This document shows, in pieces, positions 9,753-18,872 of a DNA stretch of 64,000 nt; positions within the stretch are counted from its first letter, which is position 1; the number at the start of each line of letters is the position of its first letter. The stretch covers positions 62,001 to 126,000 of the forward strand of contig NZ_AZUY01000013.1 in the NCBI RefSeq assembly GCF_000513935.1, written 5' to 3'. The notes beneath the pieces were generated by a model, which was given only the letters and a program-made list of their open reading frames with translations, had not been told where the DNA came from and made no database searches. The DNA comes from Mesorhizobium sp. WSM3626. Lineage in GTDB: Bacteria > Pseudomonadota > Alphaproteobacteria > Rhizobiales > Rhizobiaceae. The position numbers and the translations under genes are program-made.

Positions 9753-12193
9753 CGCACAGCATCGACACGAGCTTCAAACAAAAGAAGCTGGCGCGCCAGA
9801 GCGAACGCCGACGTAAACTTTGGCGCCGCGTCCTTGCCGGCGTTGCTACGCTCACTGTCATCACCATCGCCACCAGCTTCTATCTTACCAAGGATGAGTG
9901 GTCGTTCGGCGATCAGAATGAGGACCTGCATCCCGTCGAAGGCATGGAAGACGTGCCCGCCGACGCGGCGGTCTATGTGCCGGCGATCATCGACCTTGCC
10001 GGTGACCCGATGTGGATCACACTGGCACCCGATGACGAGACCGCCACGAAGGGCCACACCATTGCGCGCCCGGCCGAACTCGACAGTTCCGGGGCTTCGC
10101 CGCAGATCGAAATCCTGTCCGACGTGATGCTGAGCGCCAGCGAGAAGTTCATGACGACAATCCCCTCGACGCAGGAGGATTTTGCCTTCTTCCAGGCGCA
10201 GCGGCAGGCACCTCCGAAGCCCTCCGCTGCAGCACCGGAGAATCAGCAGCCGACCTCGGCCACACCTGCCGTGGCACCCAATGAGCAAGAAGATGATCTG
10301 GCGAACGACCTGCAGGCCACGCCGGATGAAGGCGGGGTGCCCCCAGCTTCGCCACTTAAAGCCGATGCAGACGACCCCGAGGCCGGCTGGGGCGAGACCA
10401 TCGACCAGGGCGAGGCAGCGCTCCCTGCCTTCGCCAAGACCGCGATCGAGAACAACACCACCGTCGCGACCGTCATCAGCGAATATCAGCGTTTCGAGGC
10501 GACAGAGGACACCTTCGTGAAAGTCCTCAACGACCGCAGCCTGGAAAGCGTGGCGCTCGACGCGCATTTCTCCGCGGATGACGCCAGGCTTGCGGGCGAG
10601 GCGCTGAAAGCGCTGTTCGACCGCGACGGGTTGGAGCCCGGCTTTGTGGTCGCCTTGCGCGGTTTCCGGCCCAACCGCGAGACCACCGCCATGTCGCTGA
10701 TGCAGGTCTCCGTCTACGCAAAGAATGTTTATGTCGGTACGCTGACGCGCAGCGCCGCGGGTCCCTTTGTTTCAGGCGCCGATCCCTGGGTTCGCGAGGA
10801 CCTCTTCAACTATTCCGGTAGCTCGGATCAGGGCGGGCCGAAGCGGCAATACCGCCTGCTCGACGCAATCTATTCGACCGCGGCGCGCAACAAGGTGCCG
10901 ACCAGCGTGATCGGCGAAGCGATCATGTATCTGTCGCGAGGACAGGATCTGGACGCCTTCGCCGCCGAGGACCAGCGCCTGGTGCTGATCTACTCGCAGA
11001 CCCCGCGCGGCCAAGGCGAGATATCCGGACGGGTGCTTTACGTCGGTGTCCTCGGTAGGGACAAGAACCTCGACTGCTTCGTCTATCAGCAAAGCGGGGG
11101 CCAGTATGCCTGCGTGACGGGCGATGATCAGGTCCGTTCGCTGTCCATCGCCAACGGCATGGTCACGCCGGTGAGCGGGGTCATGACCTCGACCTTCGGC
11201 CCGCGTAAGCATCCCATCCTAGGCACGGTTCGAATCCACAAAGGCGTCGACTGGGCGGCTCCGATCGGCACGCCGATCATGGCGGCCTTCGACGGCGAGA
11301 TCAGCTTCCAAGGTGATGGCGGCAGCTATGGCAATCTGGTCAAGATCGCCCATGCAAACGGACGCGAGACACGCTATGCGCATATGCAGAAATTCGCCAT
11401 CGCCAGCGGCGTCGGCACCAAGGTGAAGGCCGGCGACGTCATCGGCTATATTGGCACGACCGGGCTCTCGACCGGACCGCATCTGCATTTCGAACTCTAT
11501 CAAAACGGCGAGGCAATCGATCCGCTCGGAACGGTCACCACGGTTGCTGCCGGCGCTGACGCCCGCTCCGGCGGATCCGGCAGCTCCGGCGATTCCGCCG
11601 TCGAGACGCTAACCGACCGTATCGTGCATGTCGAAAGCGGCGGCAGCGCCCGCGCCAAGAACCCCAACTCATCAGCAACCGGCGCTGGCCAGTTCATCAT
11701 CAAGACCTGGCTCCGGATGATGAACACTTATCGCCCCGATCTTGCCCGTTCGCTCTCGACCGCTGACCTGCTTGCGCTTCGCTACGACGTGACGCTGTCG
11801 CGTGAGATGGTGCGCAACCTCGCGCGCGAAGGCGAGGCTTATCTGCGCGCGCGCGGCCACCAGATAACCGCAGGGCGCCTTTACCTCTGCCACTTCCTAG
11901 GCATGGAAGGCGCGCACCAGGTGCTGGCTGCGTCCGGCTCGTCGCAACTGAGCGCCGTTCTGGGGTCAGCGGTGATCGAGGCCAATCCTTTCCTCCTCGG
12001 CAAGACCGCTGGCTATGTCATTGACTGGGCCGAGCGGAAGATGGGTCAAAAAGTGCTGCGCGTGGCGACAGACGCGGGCCAGCCGGCGACGACCACGACC
12101 GAAATCCGACAGACATCACCGGGGTTCGAAAAATACAAGCAGGCCATAACGGCGCTGCTCAATTCGGTCCAAGGGGCGTTTCAGCCAGGCTAA
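9749..12193 (+). CDS. Bifunctional peptidoglycan hydrolase: M23 endopeptidase plus lytic-transglycosylase-like domain
   Basis: 814 residues starting at the GTG overlapping the previous stop. A single N-terminal membrane helix (about 27-46) suggests a periplasm-facing anchored protein. An acidic and proline-rich linker leads to an M23 zinc metallopeptidase with HKGVD (His497, Asp501), 'YAHM' and HLHFE (His578, His580). After a Gly/Ser linker comes a lysozyme/SLT-like segment: 'VHVESGG' with candidate catalytic Glu629, then 'NPNSSATGAGQF' and 'TW'. M23 enzymes cut peptide cross-links and SLT domains cut glycan strands. As the last gene of the T6SS operon it plausibly opens the wall for assembly of the trans-envelope complex; an effector role is less likely given the anchor. 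Confidence 0.82.
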   Translation: MTHSIDTSFKQKKLARQSERRRKLWRRVLAGVATLTVITIATSFYLTKDEWSFGDQNEDLHPVEGMEDVPADAAVYVPAIIDLAGDPMWITLAPDDETATKGHTIARPAELDSSGASPQIEILSDVMLSASEKFMTTIPSTQEDFAFFQAQRQAPPKPSAAAPENQQPTSATPAVAPNEQEDDLANDLQATPDEGGVPPASPLKADADDPEAGWGETIDQGEAALPAFAKTAIENNTTVATVISEYQRFEATEDTFVKVLNDRSLESVALDAHFSADDARLAGEALKALFDRDGLEPGFVVALRGFRPNRETTAMSLMQVSVYAKNVYVGTLTRSAAGPFVSGADPWVREDLFNYSGSSDQGGPKRQYRLLDAIYSTAARNKVPTSVIGEAIMYLSRGQDLDAFAAEDQRLVLIYSQTPRGQGEISGRVLYVGVLGRDKNLDCFVYQQSGGQYACVTGDDQVRSLSIANGMVTPVSGVMTSTFGPRKHPILGTVRIHKGVDWAAPIGTPIMAAFDGEISFQGDGGSYGNLVKIAHANGRETRYAHMQKFAIASGVGTKVKAGDVIGYIGTTGLSTGPHLHFELYQNGEAIDPLGTVTTVAAGADARSGGSGSSGDSAVETLTDRIVHVESGGSARAKNPNSSATGAGQFIIKTWLRMMNTYRPDLARSLSTADLLALRYDVTLSREMVRNLAREGEAYLRARGHQITAGRLYLCHFLGMEGAHQVLAASGSSQLSAVLGSAVIEANPFLLGKTAGYVIDWAERKMGQKVLRVATDAGQPATTTTEIRQTSPGFEKYKQAITALLNSVQGAFQPG

Positions 12194-12231
12194 TGCATAT
12201 CGCTGTTAAACGATCGCCTGTTGGCGACAGC

Positions 12232-12780
12232 CTACTCGGTCCTGACGCGCATCTCCACGCGGCGGTTGACTGGATCATAAGGATTGGCGACGCGCGGATG
12301 CGATTTGCCGAGGCCGATTGCTTCCAGTCTGGCAGATTCTACGCCGTTGGCCGTCAGGAAGGCCGCCACCGACCGCGCCCTTCGCTGCGAAAGTTCCTGG
12401 TTATAGCGGTCCGAGCCAGTTGCATCGGTATGACCTTCGACGACAAAGCTGAACGTGCTCAGCCGATTGTCCTTCAGCGCCTTGGCGAACTCATCAAGTT
12501 CGGTGCGCGCAACCTGGTCGAGTTGCGCGGAATCAAGGGCGAAATTGATCATCATGTCGAGGCCGGCCTTTTGGGAGGTTGAGCCAGTCTTCTCGGCCTT
12601 GCTCTTGCACTCTTCCTCCGTGCCGACGCAGATCCCGCGCGAAGCACCCAGATTGCCGGGCTGGCCGGCGAAGAACTTCACGATGTCTTCCGACTTCTGA
12701 AGCGGATCGGCGGATACGTGCGTCGTAAGAAGCATGGCCACCAATGCCAAGGCTGAACTGCCCAATCGCATGACCGTCAC
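12232..12780 (-). CDS. OmpA-family protein with signal peptide
   Basis: 182 residues, signal peptide to about 'THVSA', a short cysteine-bearing region, then an OmpA peptidoglycan-binding domain from about 80: 'FALDSAQLD', 'VEGHTDATGSDRYNQELSQRRA', and the closing 'NRRVEMRV'. It would sit in the periplasm or outer membrane bound to peptidoglycan. It is convergent with the hydrolase gene. A second start nine bases in (MRLGSSA) is also possible. Third OmpA domain protein in the locus after TssL and the YceI fusion. Confidence 0.82.
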   Translation of the reverse strand: MTVMRLGSSALALVAMLLTTHVSADPLQKSEDIVKFFAGQPGNLGASRGICVGTEEECKSKAEKTGSTSQKAGLDMMINFALDSAQLDQVARTELDEFAKALKDNRLSTFSFVVEGHTDATGSDRYNQELSQRRARSVAAFLTANGVESARLEAIGLGKSHPRVANPYDPVNRRVEMRVRTE

Positions 12781-12946
12781 TCCTGTTCGAGTGGATTTCG
12801 CTGGCCGCTACCATATCAAATCGGGAAGCGATTGTCTGTGGACAAACGCAATTTGCTCCTGTCCGCCACCCGTTAAAGGCTGACGCTTGACCGGCGCTCG
12901 GCCACAGGCTTGAGTGTTTGTCTGCTGGCTTTCAGGTTGGGCAGCC

Positions 12947-13483
12947 ATGGCTAACGAACTCGGATACAGAACGGCACGGGATCTGTTTCTTGCTTGTCCC
13001 GCCATCGCCAGGGACATGAAATCGCTGGCCACCGGTCAGCCGCCGCTTGATTTTTGCCGTAACCTGCTTGCCGGGCGAGTCCCGGAAGAAGCAGTCACGT
13101 TCTGTGCCTACCTCCTCCCCGAGCGAGCCGCCGTCTGGTGGGGACATGAATGCCTGAGGAATGTCGCCGAGCTCCTCGGGAACCGGGATCTCGATTTGCT
13201 GGCGCTTGTTCATGCCCGCGTCGGCGAACCTGACAACCCCCACCATCAATCCGTCTTGAGCAAGTCCTTGGACCTGCCGCCGGCAACGCCGGCCGCCTGG
13301 ATCGCTCTGGCAGCAGTATGGCGTGACCCGACCCTCAAAATGGAATCGAGCGGATTTCCTGCCGCCCATGCCGTAAATGCCGCGATCCTCGCTGGACTGG
13401 CCCGCGCCGCGCTGGCGGACCGGTTTACCTTGCTTTCCGCCTTTGTCGAGATGGGCATCCAGATGGTGGAGATGGAGGCCTAA
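12947..13483 (+). CDS. T6SS-locus hypothetical protein (DUF6931-like)
   Basis: 178 residues from ATG 12947 (MANELGYRTARDLF); a longer GTG start at 12914 adds an unlikely 11 residues. It is soluble, all-helical in appearance and Ala/Leu-rich, with 'AVTFCAYLLPERAAVWWGHECL' and 'HAVNAAILAGLARA'. The Trp-Trp-Gly-His region recalls a small family I associate with alphaproteobacterial T6SS loci (DUF6931), but that identification is from memory and not firm. It stands alone on the plus strand between minus-strand genes. Confidence 0.6.
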   Translation: MANELGYRTARDLFLACPAIARDMKSLATGQPPLDFCRNLLAGRVPEEAVTFCAYLLPERAAVWWGHECLRNVAELLGNRDLDLLALVHARVGEPDNPHHQSVLSKSLDLPPATPAAWIALAAVWRDPTLKMESSGFPAAHAVNAAILAGLARAALADRFTLLSAFVEMGIQMVEMEA

Positions 13484-13534
13484 AGGCATTCGCCTCCCCT
13501 GCTCGCCTTCGCCGGCGCTGGCAGCAGCCCAGCA

Positions 13535-14773
13535 TCACCGGCAGCCGCCTTGCGCCCATCTGGCCAGCGCGACCTTGAATCGGGTACCGAGCGGATGCTG
13601 CAGCCGCAGGACCGAGACGTCGTTGGCAGCGAAATTCTTCGCCTGCTCGCAGAGCCGGGCCTCATTCCACTCATGGCAGCTATCGCAGTGCTTGCCTTCC
13701 CAGACCGACTTGTCGAGACCTTCCACCGGACTGAACAGCGGTTCGCCCTTGATCAGTTGGGCGATGCTCTTGCCGTCGATCGCGGGCTCCCCGAACTTGA
13801 CGGGACGATCGAAAAAGATGGGGCCATCGGTGGCCAGTTTCGGGATCTTCGCACGGAGAACATCGAGCGCAAGCTGATCGTCATCCTGGGCCGACGACCC
13901 GCCGGTTTTGCGCGTCCCGGAGCTGGCTTCAGCCGGCGGGGTGCTCGACTGCCCGACGATCAGCGGCGCGTTGAGATCGACCTTGTGCAGGACAACCTCG
14001 GTGGTCAAGGAAACATTGGCCCAGGGGCGTTGCCTGCCGGCCGTCGCCTTGAAGACGTCGCTGGTCACCCTGTTCATCGCTTCGGTGATGGAGACATTGG
14101 ATTCCCCAATGTGCTGAAGCAATGCCGTCGTGAAGGGCGAGTGGTCGCCCGACCCATCATAGGCGAGCTGGTTGGGACTGGCAGCGAACGCAACGAGCGT
14201 TCCCGCGCCCCCATTTTCGATCGCGATTTCCGCAAGGCCGCTGCTTGCACCTTTGATGCCCGCGGTCTTAGTCAGCACATCGGCCAAGGGATTGTCCCGG
14301 CATGCGTCCAGAAACACCAACCTTACGCTGGTCTCGCGAGACATCTGACGCAAAATGAAATCGACGGACACGGCCTCAAAGTCGAGTGACGTTTCATCCT
14401 CGAGCGCGGCATCGACCGGAAGCAGGTAGTTCTTGCCTGAAACCTGCAAGCCATGTCCGGCATAGAAGAAAAGCGCGACATCGGCGCCGCGCACCTGCTT
14501 TGCGAACTGGGCGACCGTGGCCTGCGTCTGCTGCTTGGTCAGGTCGAAGCCAGAGACCACATCGAAACCAAGGTGCTGCAGGCGCTCGGCCATTGCCTGG
14601 GCATCGCGCACCGGATTGGCGAGCGGCGCGGCGTGCTGATATTGCGAGTTGCCGAGCACCAGCGCGACACGGCGCTCGGCAGTCGCGGCGGTCAAAGTCA
14701 AAAGCAAGACAATCGCCACAAGGCCAGCGCCGCGAAACAAGCCAGCGCAACACGCGAATGGACGGGAGCCCAC
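13535..14773 (-). CDS. Secreted caspase-family protease with C-terminal CxxCH motif
   Basis: 412 residues from GTG 14773, which follows a GAGG and yields a clean signal peptide ending 'TAATA'; reading further upstream would run through the preceding gene. The caspase (peptidase C14) domain has the dyad His107 ('YAGHGL') and Cys158 ('FLDACRDNP'). After a Ser/Thr-rich linker the last 100 residues contain HCDSCHEW, a CxxCH at 363-367, the signature used for covalent haem c attachment, and further cysteines near the end. Such a tail on a caspase is unusual. It starts seven bases after the YceI-OmpA gene and is probably co-transcribed with it. Role unknown; exported, so not a classic cytoplasmic death protease. 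Confidence 0.82.
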   Translation of the reverse strand: MGSRPFACCAGLFRGAGLVAIVLLLTLTAATAERRVALVLGNSQYQHAAPLANPVRDAQAMAERLQHLGFDVVSGFDLTKQQTQATVAQFAKQVRGADVALFFYAGHGLQVSGKNYLLPVDAALEDETSLDFEAVSVDFILRQMSRETSVRLVFLDACRDNPLADVLTKTAGIKGASSGLAEIAIENGGAGTLVAFAASPNQLAYDGSGDHSPFTTALLQHIGESNVSITEAMNRVTSDVFKATAGRQRPWANVSLTTEVVLHKVDLNAPLIVGQSSTPPAEASSGTRKTGGSSAQDDDQLALDVLRAKIPKLATDGPIFFDRPVKFGEPAIDGKSIAQLIKGEPLFSPVEGLDKSVWEGKHCDSCHEWNEARLCEQAKNFAANDVSVLRLQHPLGTRFKVALARWAQGGCR

Positions 14774-14780
14774 CCCGACC

Positions 14781-15878
14781 TCAGTTCGCGAGCTTCGTGG
14801 CGGAGAATTCGATGCGCCGATTGAGTGCCTTGTTCTTTGGCGTATCGTTGGCCGCAACCGGCCGCTCCTCGCCATAGCCGGTGGCACTGATCTGGCGGCG
14901 CTGCACGCCATCGGCGACCAAAGCATTGGCAACCGCCTGGGCGCGCCGTTCGGAGAGCGCTTTGTTTGCCTCTGGCGAACCATCCGCGTCAGTGTAGCCC
15001 GCGACTTCCACATTCAGGGTCGGGCATTTGCCGACGACACCCTCAACCTCGGCGAGCAACGGACGGCTCTTGGCATCGAGTTTGGCGCTGGCTGGACGGA
15101 AATAGATGGCTCCGGTGCGCGATAACACTGCAAACCGGTTGAGGCACTCCTCGTCGCTGAAGTTGGCTTTCGCGGCGTCGGTGGCCACCGGACCGACTTC
15201 GGTGCCGCTGGCCGCGACTGTCTGCCCAGCGGCCGGCTTGCTGCCCTCAGCAACAAAGACGAAGTCGAAGGATACCGAGGCAGTGGGCACTATGTTCGTC
15301 ACATTGGCGGCCTGCTGCAGCTTGTCGACGTTCGGCAGCAGGCCAAAGTCCTCCACATGCACCGCAACGGGAGCCTCGGAAGCAACCGAGACCTGGGTGT
15401 CACTGATCATGGTGACAACGACGCTCGCCTCCAGGTCCTTATCGACTCCGTGTAGACTGAGCCGGAACGGCAAAGTTGCCTTGATCCGGCGTTTGGCCGG
15501 CAAGTCGGCAAATGCAGCCGGGTCCACCTTTGCCCTCAGTTCGGCCGTCGGGTACTTGAATGTTTCGAAGAACAGGAATCGCATGCGCACGTTGCGGAGG
15601 TCGACGCCCGTGTCGACGGAATTGAGATCGAAGCTGATCTTGGAATCACCAGCGGAATTCAGCGTGCCGGTGATATTCCGGATCTTGTTGGTCTCGACGA
15701 TCGTGTTCTTCTTGACCGACTGATAGGTAAGCACCGAAGCGTCCGGATCGAGCGTCCAGTTCGGCGCGGCACTCGCTGTCCGCGGTCCAAGGACCAGCAA
15801 TCCCAATGTGGCTACGATGATCAGGCCAGCACGCTGCGCTTTTGCTCGCGCTTGCCAGAATGCAATGCCTTCGAACAT
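14781..15878 (-). CDS. YceI-like domain fused to OmpA domain
   Basis: 365 residues with a signal peptide ending near 'TASA'. The mature N-terminal half ('NWTLDPDASVLTYQSVKKN', 'SFDLNSVDTGVDLRN') is a YceI-type lipocalin-like beta barrel, a family that binds isoprenoid or other amphiphilic molecules in the periplasm. The C-terminal third is an OmpA domain ('VEVAGYTDADGSPEANKALSERRAQAV', 'NRRIEF' in pieces). ATG 15878 is preferred over upstream starts because a GGGGG tract lies about eight bases before it and the signal peptide then has normal length. It is in a minus-strand run between a lipoprotein gene and a caspase gene. Confidence 0.82.
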   Translation of the reverse strand: MFEGIAFWQARAKAQRAGLIIVATLGLLVLGPRTASAAPNWTLDPDASVLTYQSVKKNTIVETNKIRNITGTLNSAGDSKISFDLNSVDTGVDLRNVRMRFLFFETFKYPTAELRAKVDPAAFADLPAKRRIKATLPFRLSLHGVDKDLEASVVVTMISDTQVSVASEAPVAVHVEDFGLLPNVDKLQQAANVTNIVPTASVSFDFVFVAEGSKPAAGQTVAASGTEVGPVATDAAKANFSDEECLNRFAVLSRTGAIYFRPASAKLDAKSRPLLAEVEGVVGKCPTLNVEVAGYTDADGSPEANKALSERRAQAVANALVADGVQRRQISATGYGEERPVAANDTPKNKALNRRIEFSATKLAN

Positions 15879-16018
15879 GGAACGCCCCCGACATGACAAC
15901 CTATCTCGATACCGCAAGGGATGGAAGCATAGAGCACTTGCCTTTTCTTGGCGAGCGGTTCGAGTCGGCCGTGGCAGCGGCGATCTGAGAATATGAAGTT
16001 AGCTGTTGGTGATCGCCG

Positions 16019-16303
16019 TCACCAGCTGCTACCACCGCCCGAACTACCGCCACCGCTACCGCCCCCCAAAGGAGTGACGACCGGCGGGGCTTCGTTTTGG
16101 ACCGGCTTGATCAATTTCGTGGCCGTCACCTTTTTGTGCTTGATGAAGTTCGGTGCAGCGGTCGTGCGAACGGCCTTGGCCCGATGTTGGTGTTTCGTCC
16201 CCGGGGTCGGCTCGACCCTGGGCGCCACCGTTGTGCACCCCGCTACGGCCAGAGCGCCGGATAGAATTGTCGCGACTATTGTCCGCTTCAATGCCCTGCC
16301 CAC
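16019..16303 (-). CDS. Small lipoprotein
   Basis: 94 residues from GTG 16303, seven bases after AGGAGG. A basic N-terminus and hydrophobic stretch end in a lipobox VAGC, so the mature protein would be lipidated. The rest is basic and low-complexity ('HKKVTATKLIKP') and ends in a Gly/Ser tail with a terminal Trp, a pattern seen in some outer-membrane-exported tails. It begins 16 bases after the caspase-Sel1 gene stop. It is too short and lacks the beta-sandwich expected of TssJ, so I do not call it TssJ. Confidence 0.6.
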   Translation of the reverse strand: MGRALKRTIVATILSGALAVAGCTTVAPRVEPTPGTKHQHRAKAVRTTAAPNFIKHKKVTATKLIKPVQNEAPPVVTPLGGGSGGGSSGGGSSW

Positions 16304-16322
16304 CACATTGCCTCCTCGTTGT

Positions 16323-18872
16323 TCAGAACAGGTCCCGGCGCGGATTGTCTTGCTCCCAGACGGCCCTGGCCGTCTTGACAAGTTGGTCTTCCACAGAGCC
16401 CCTCGGCTGAATTTTTGATTTGAGTTCCGAGCGCAGCTGCTTCAAGGCGGCTGTTTTCGGCTTCGCGCCGAATTGCGCCAGCGTTGTGCGAGCAGTCGGC
16501 AATTCGTTGCGAAGATCGAGCCCTATGGTGAACGCCAAATAACGGACGACCAGAGCCTGATCGGCCTTGTCGCCCTTCTGCATCTCGAGAGCCGCGCGGT
16601 CATATGCGCCAGAATAATCTCCGCGCGCGCTCGCAAGCTCGAAAAGCCTTTGCGCTTCATCGAGGTTCTGCGTCACGCCAACCCCATCCCGATACATGCG
16701 TCCGAGACTGCCCGGCGCATAAGGTTGGCCGAGATCCATCGCTTTCTGGAAAAGCGCCTGCGCCTGCTTCGGATCCTTCTCGACGCCACGTCCGCTGAGA
16801 TAGCTGCGGCCGAGAAGGTTCATCGAGTACATATCTTGCCGTTCCACTCCCGCTTTGAGAAAGGCGACTGCGCGAGCATAGTCCTTAGGCACGCCGTTGC
16901 GCCCTTCGGTGAAGATTGAAGCAAGCTCGTTCATAGAATAGGTATGCCCCATAGCGGCGGCCTTCAGCAGTAGATCCAATCCCTTGCCGGTATCGCGTTC
17001 TACTCCCAGACCATTGAATAGAGCGCGCCCCCAGGCTGCCATCCCATATGGATCGCCTTTGTCAGACGCCGGCGCATAGAAGCCATTGGCTTTTTTGGGA
17101 TCCACGGCAGTCCCTATTCCCGAGGCGGCAATATAGCCCAGCTCGAACACTGCGCGCACATGCCCCTTGTCGGCAGCCTCCTGGATCGCCTTCTTGGCCT
17201 CATCGACCTTACCAACCGCAAGCAATGCCCGGCCGAGTTGGTAGTAGAAGCGAGCGACGTCCGGATAGGCTCTTACAGCCGCCCGGCAGACGTCCACGGC
17301 GTTGCTGCTGATCTCATTCGGCAGCAGGCCGGGGACGACGCCCTGCAGGTCAAGAGGCTCACCGGCCTCCCTGTCGCAGGGGTCGACAGTTGGCGACAGC
17401 TTCATCGTCGCCGGCTTTGACGACGTGTTGTCGGCCCTGACTTCGAAGCCGACGATCAGTGGCTGGACGGCGCCGATCTGGGGTTCGTAGCGCAAGTGGT
17501 CGACTTCATTGGCCATCAGGCTTGAATCCGGTGACAAGGTCCGATCCGGCAGCGACAGCGTTCCCGTTGCCGGGTAGCCTGCAAGTTTCAGGCTGACCGC
17601 CGGATCCGTAGTTGGGAAATCGAGCTGCAACGGAACCGGGCCGACGCCTACCGGAATCTGGACCTCATGGTTTTCGATTGCTTCGGCGGCGCCCGCAATG
17701 TGAATACCGCGTTCCACTGCTTGCTGCTTCTGCTCGGACTCGAGCGAGGCTATAAGTTGCTTGCCCTCGGCACCCTCACCATTCTTGACCCGGAACACCA
17801 GGATGCCCCGGGATTCACCTCCCCAATTGTCGTGCGTTGAATAGGCCAGCATGTCGACTTGTTCCTGGGCCCCGGCACCTTTGGGGACGTCCATTCGCAA
17901 TCGCGGGAGATCCTTGCCGGCAATCGGCTCCCCCGCCGCAATCGCCTTGCCATCCAAGATCAGACGCCCTAGCGCCGGCTGCCTGTCGATGCTGACGGTG
18001 ACCGCACCGCCATCGACATCGACCGGCTCCGGCAGGTCGAGCGCGACAGGCCCGACACCGGACGGTACGACCTTTTCCAACACGGGCGGCAGTGCAGGCC
18101 GGTTGGCGCGACGCATGAGGACGACCTCGTCGATCAGCGACGAGTTTTCCCAAGGCACCTGCTTTCCGGCCGTAGCCTCCACCACATCCCGGCGGACGGC
18201 CGCCATGACCGAGCGTATCTCCTGGTTCGGCGCCAGCGCGCGGCGGGAGAAGGCGGAGGAAAAAGGACTGAGGTCGCCACTTCCATCATAAGCGACAGCA
18301 CCGGGCTCGGTGGCGAAGGCTATAAGCGTGTTCAGCGAACTTTTAACCTGCGCAAGGCCGGTGTTGCCAGCGACGATCAGCTGGTCTCGCAACCAATAGT
18401 CTTTGCGGGGAAACGGATTGTTGCGGCAGGCGTCGAGGATGATCACCTGGATCTTCGATTTCGTCCTCAACTGCTGCAGCACATCATCGAGCTTGACGGC
18501 CTGAACCTCAATGTCGGCCGCGTTCTTGAGCGATGCATCGACGGGGATCAGGAAATTTTCACCGCCGATCTGAAAGCCGTGGCCGGAATAATACACGATC
18601 GCCAGATCGGCACCGTCCGCCGCCGCGAGGTAGTTGCGGAACTGTTTTTCGAATTCGATCTTGGTGAGATCCTTGGCGACGAACACGTCGAATCCAGCCA
18701 GCCGAAAGGTGCTCGACACGTCCTCGGCATCCTTGTCCGGATTCTTGAGGGCGGGAATTTCGCGGTATTCGGAATTGCCGATGACAAGGGCCACCCTTCG
18801 ATCGGCACAAGCTTGGAACGCCGTGAAGCTCGCGAGCATCAGGGCCGCAATGAACGCAAAACATCGCAGCAT
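16323..18872 (-). CDS. Secreted caspase-family protein with Sel1/TPR repeats
   Basis: 849 residues with a signal peptide ending near 'FQACA'. The caspase domain (about 25-250) has His98 ('YYSGHGF') and Cys149 ('ILDACRNNPF'), both intact. The middle (about 270-520) is a beta-rich region with two repeated stretches containing 'VPSGVGPVALDLP' and 'IPVGVGPVPLQLD'. The C-terminus (about 530-780) is a string of Sel1-like repeats ('AVFELGYIAASGIG', 'AAWGRALFNGLGVERD', 'LLGRSYLSGRGVEKD', 'LGRMYRDGVGV'), which mediate protein binding. It is first in a minus-strand cluster with the lipoprotein, YceI-OmpA and second caspase genes. Periplasmic localisation is inferred. Confidence 0.85.
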   Translation of the reverse strand: MLRCFAFIAALMLASFTAFQACADRRVALVIGNSEYREIPALKNPDKDAEDVSSTFRLAGFDVFVAKDLTKIEFEKQFRNYLAAADGADLAIVYYSGHGFQIGGENFLIPVDASLKNAADIEVQAVKLDDVLQQLRTKSKIQVIILDACRNNPFPRKDYWLRDQLIVAGNTGLAQVKSSLNTLIAFATEPGAVAYDGSGDLSPFSSAFSRRALAPNQEIRSVMAAVRRDVVEATAGKQVPWENSSLIDEVVLMRRANRPALPPVLEKVVPSGVGPVALDLPEPVDVDGGAVTVSIDRQPALGRLILDGKAIAAGEPIAGKDLPRLRMDVPKGAGAQEQVDMLAYSTHDNWGGESRGILVFRVKNGEGAEGKQLIASLESEQKQQAVERGIHIAGAAEAIENHEVQIPVGVGPVPLQLDFPTTDPAVSLKLAGYPATGTLSLPDRTLSPDSSLMANEVDHLRYEPQIGAVQPLIVGFEVRADNTSSKPATMKLSPTVDPCDREAGEPLDLQGVVPGLLPNEISSNAVDVCRAAVRAYPDVARFYYQLGRALLAVGKVDEAKKAIQEAADKGHVRAVFELGYIAASGIGTAVDPKKANGFYAPASDKGDPYGMAAWGRALFNGLGVERDTGKGLDLLLKAAAMGHTYSMNELASIFTEGRNGVPKDYARAVAFLKAGVERQDMYSMNLLGRSYLSGRGVEKDPKQAQALFQKAMDLGQPYAPGSLGRMYRDGVGVTQNLDEAQRLFELASARGDYSGAYDRAALEMQKGDKADQALVVRYLAFTIGLDLRNELPTARTTLAQFGAKPKTAALKQLRSELKSKIQPRGSVEDQLVKTARAVWEQDNPRRDLF

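Noticed and set aside
14774..15013. N-terminal extension of the CxxCH caspase
   Set aside because: These 80 codons overlap the YceI-OmpA gene and precede a good signal peptide starting at GTG 14773.
16019..16303. TssJ lipoprotein
   Set aside because: It has a lipobox, but the mature part is short, basic and low-complexity, unlike the beta-sandwich of TssJ.
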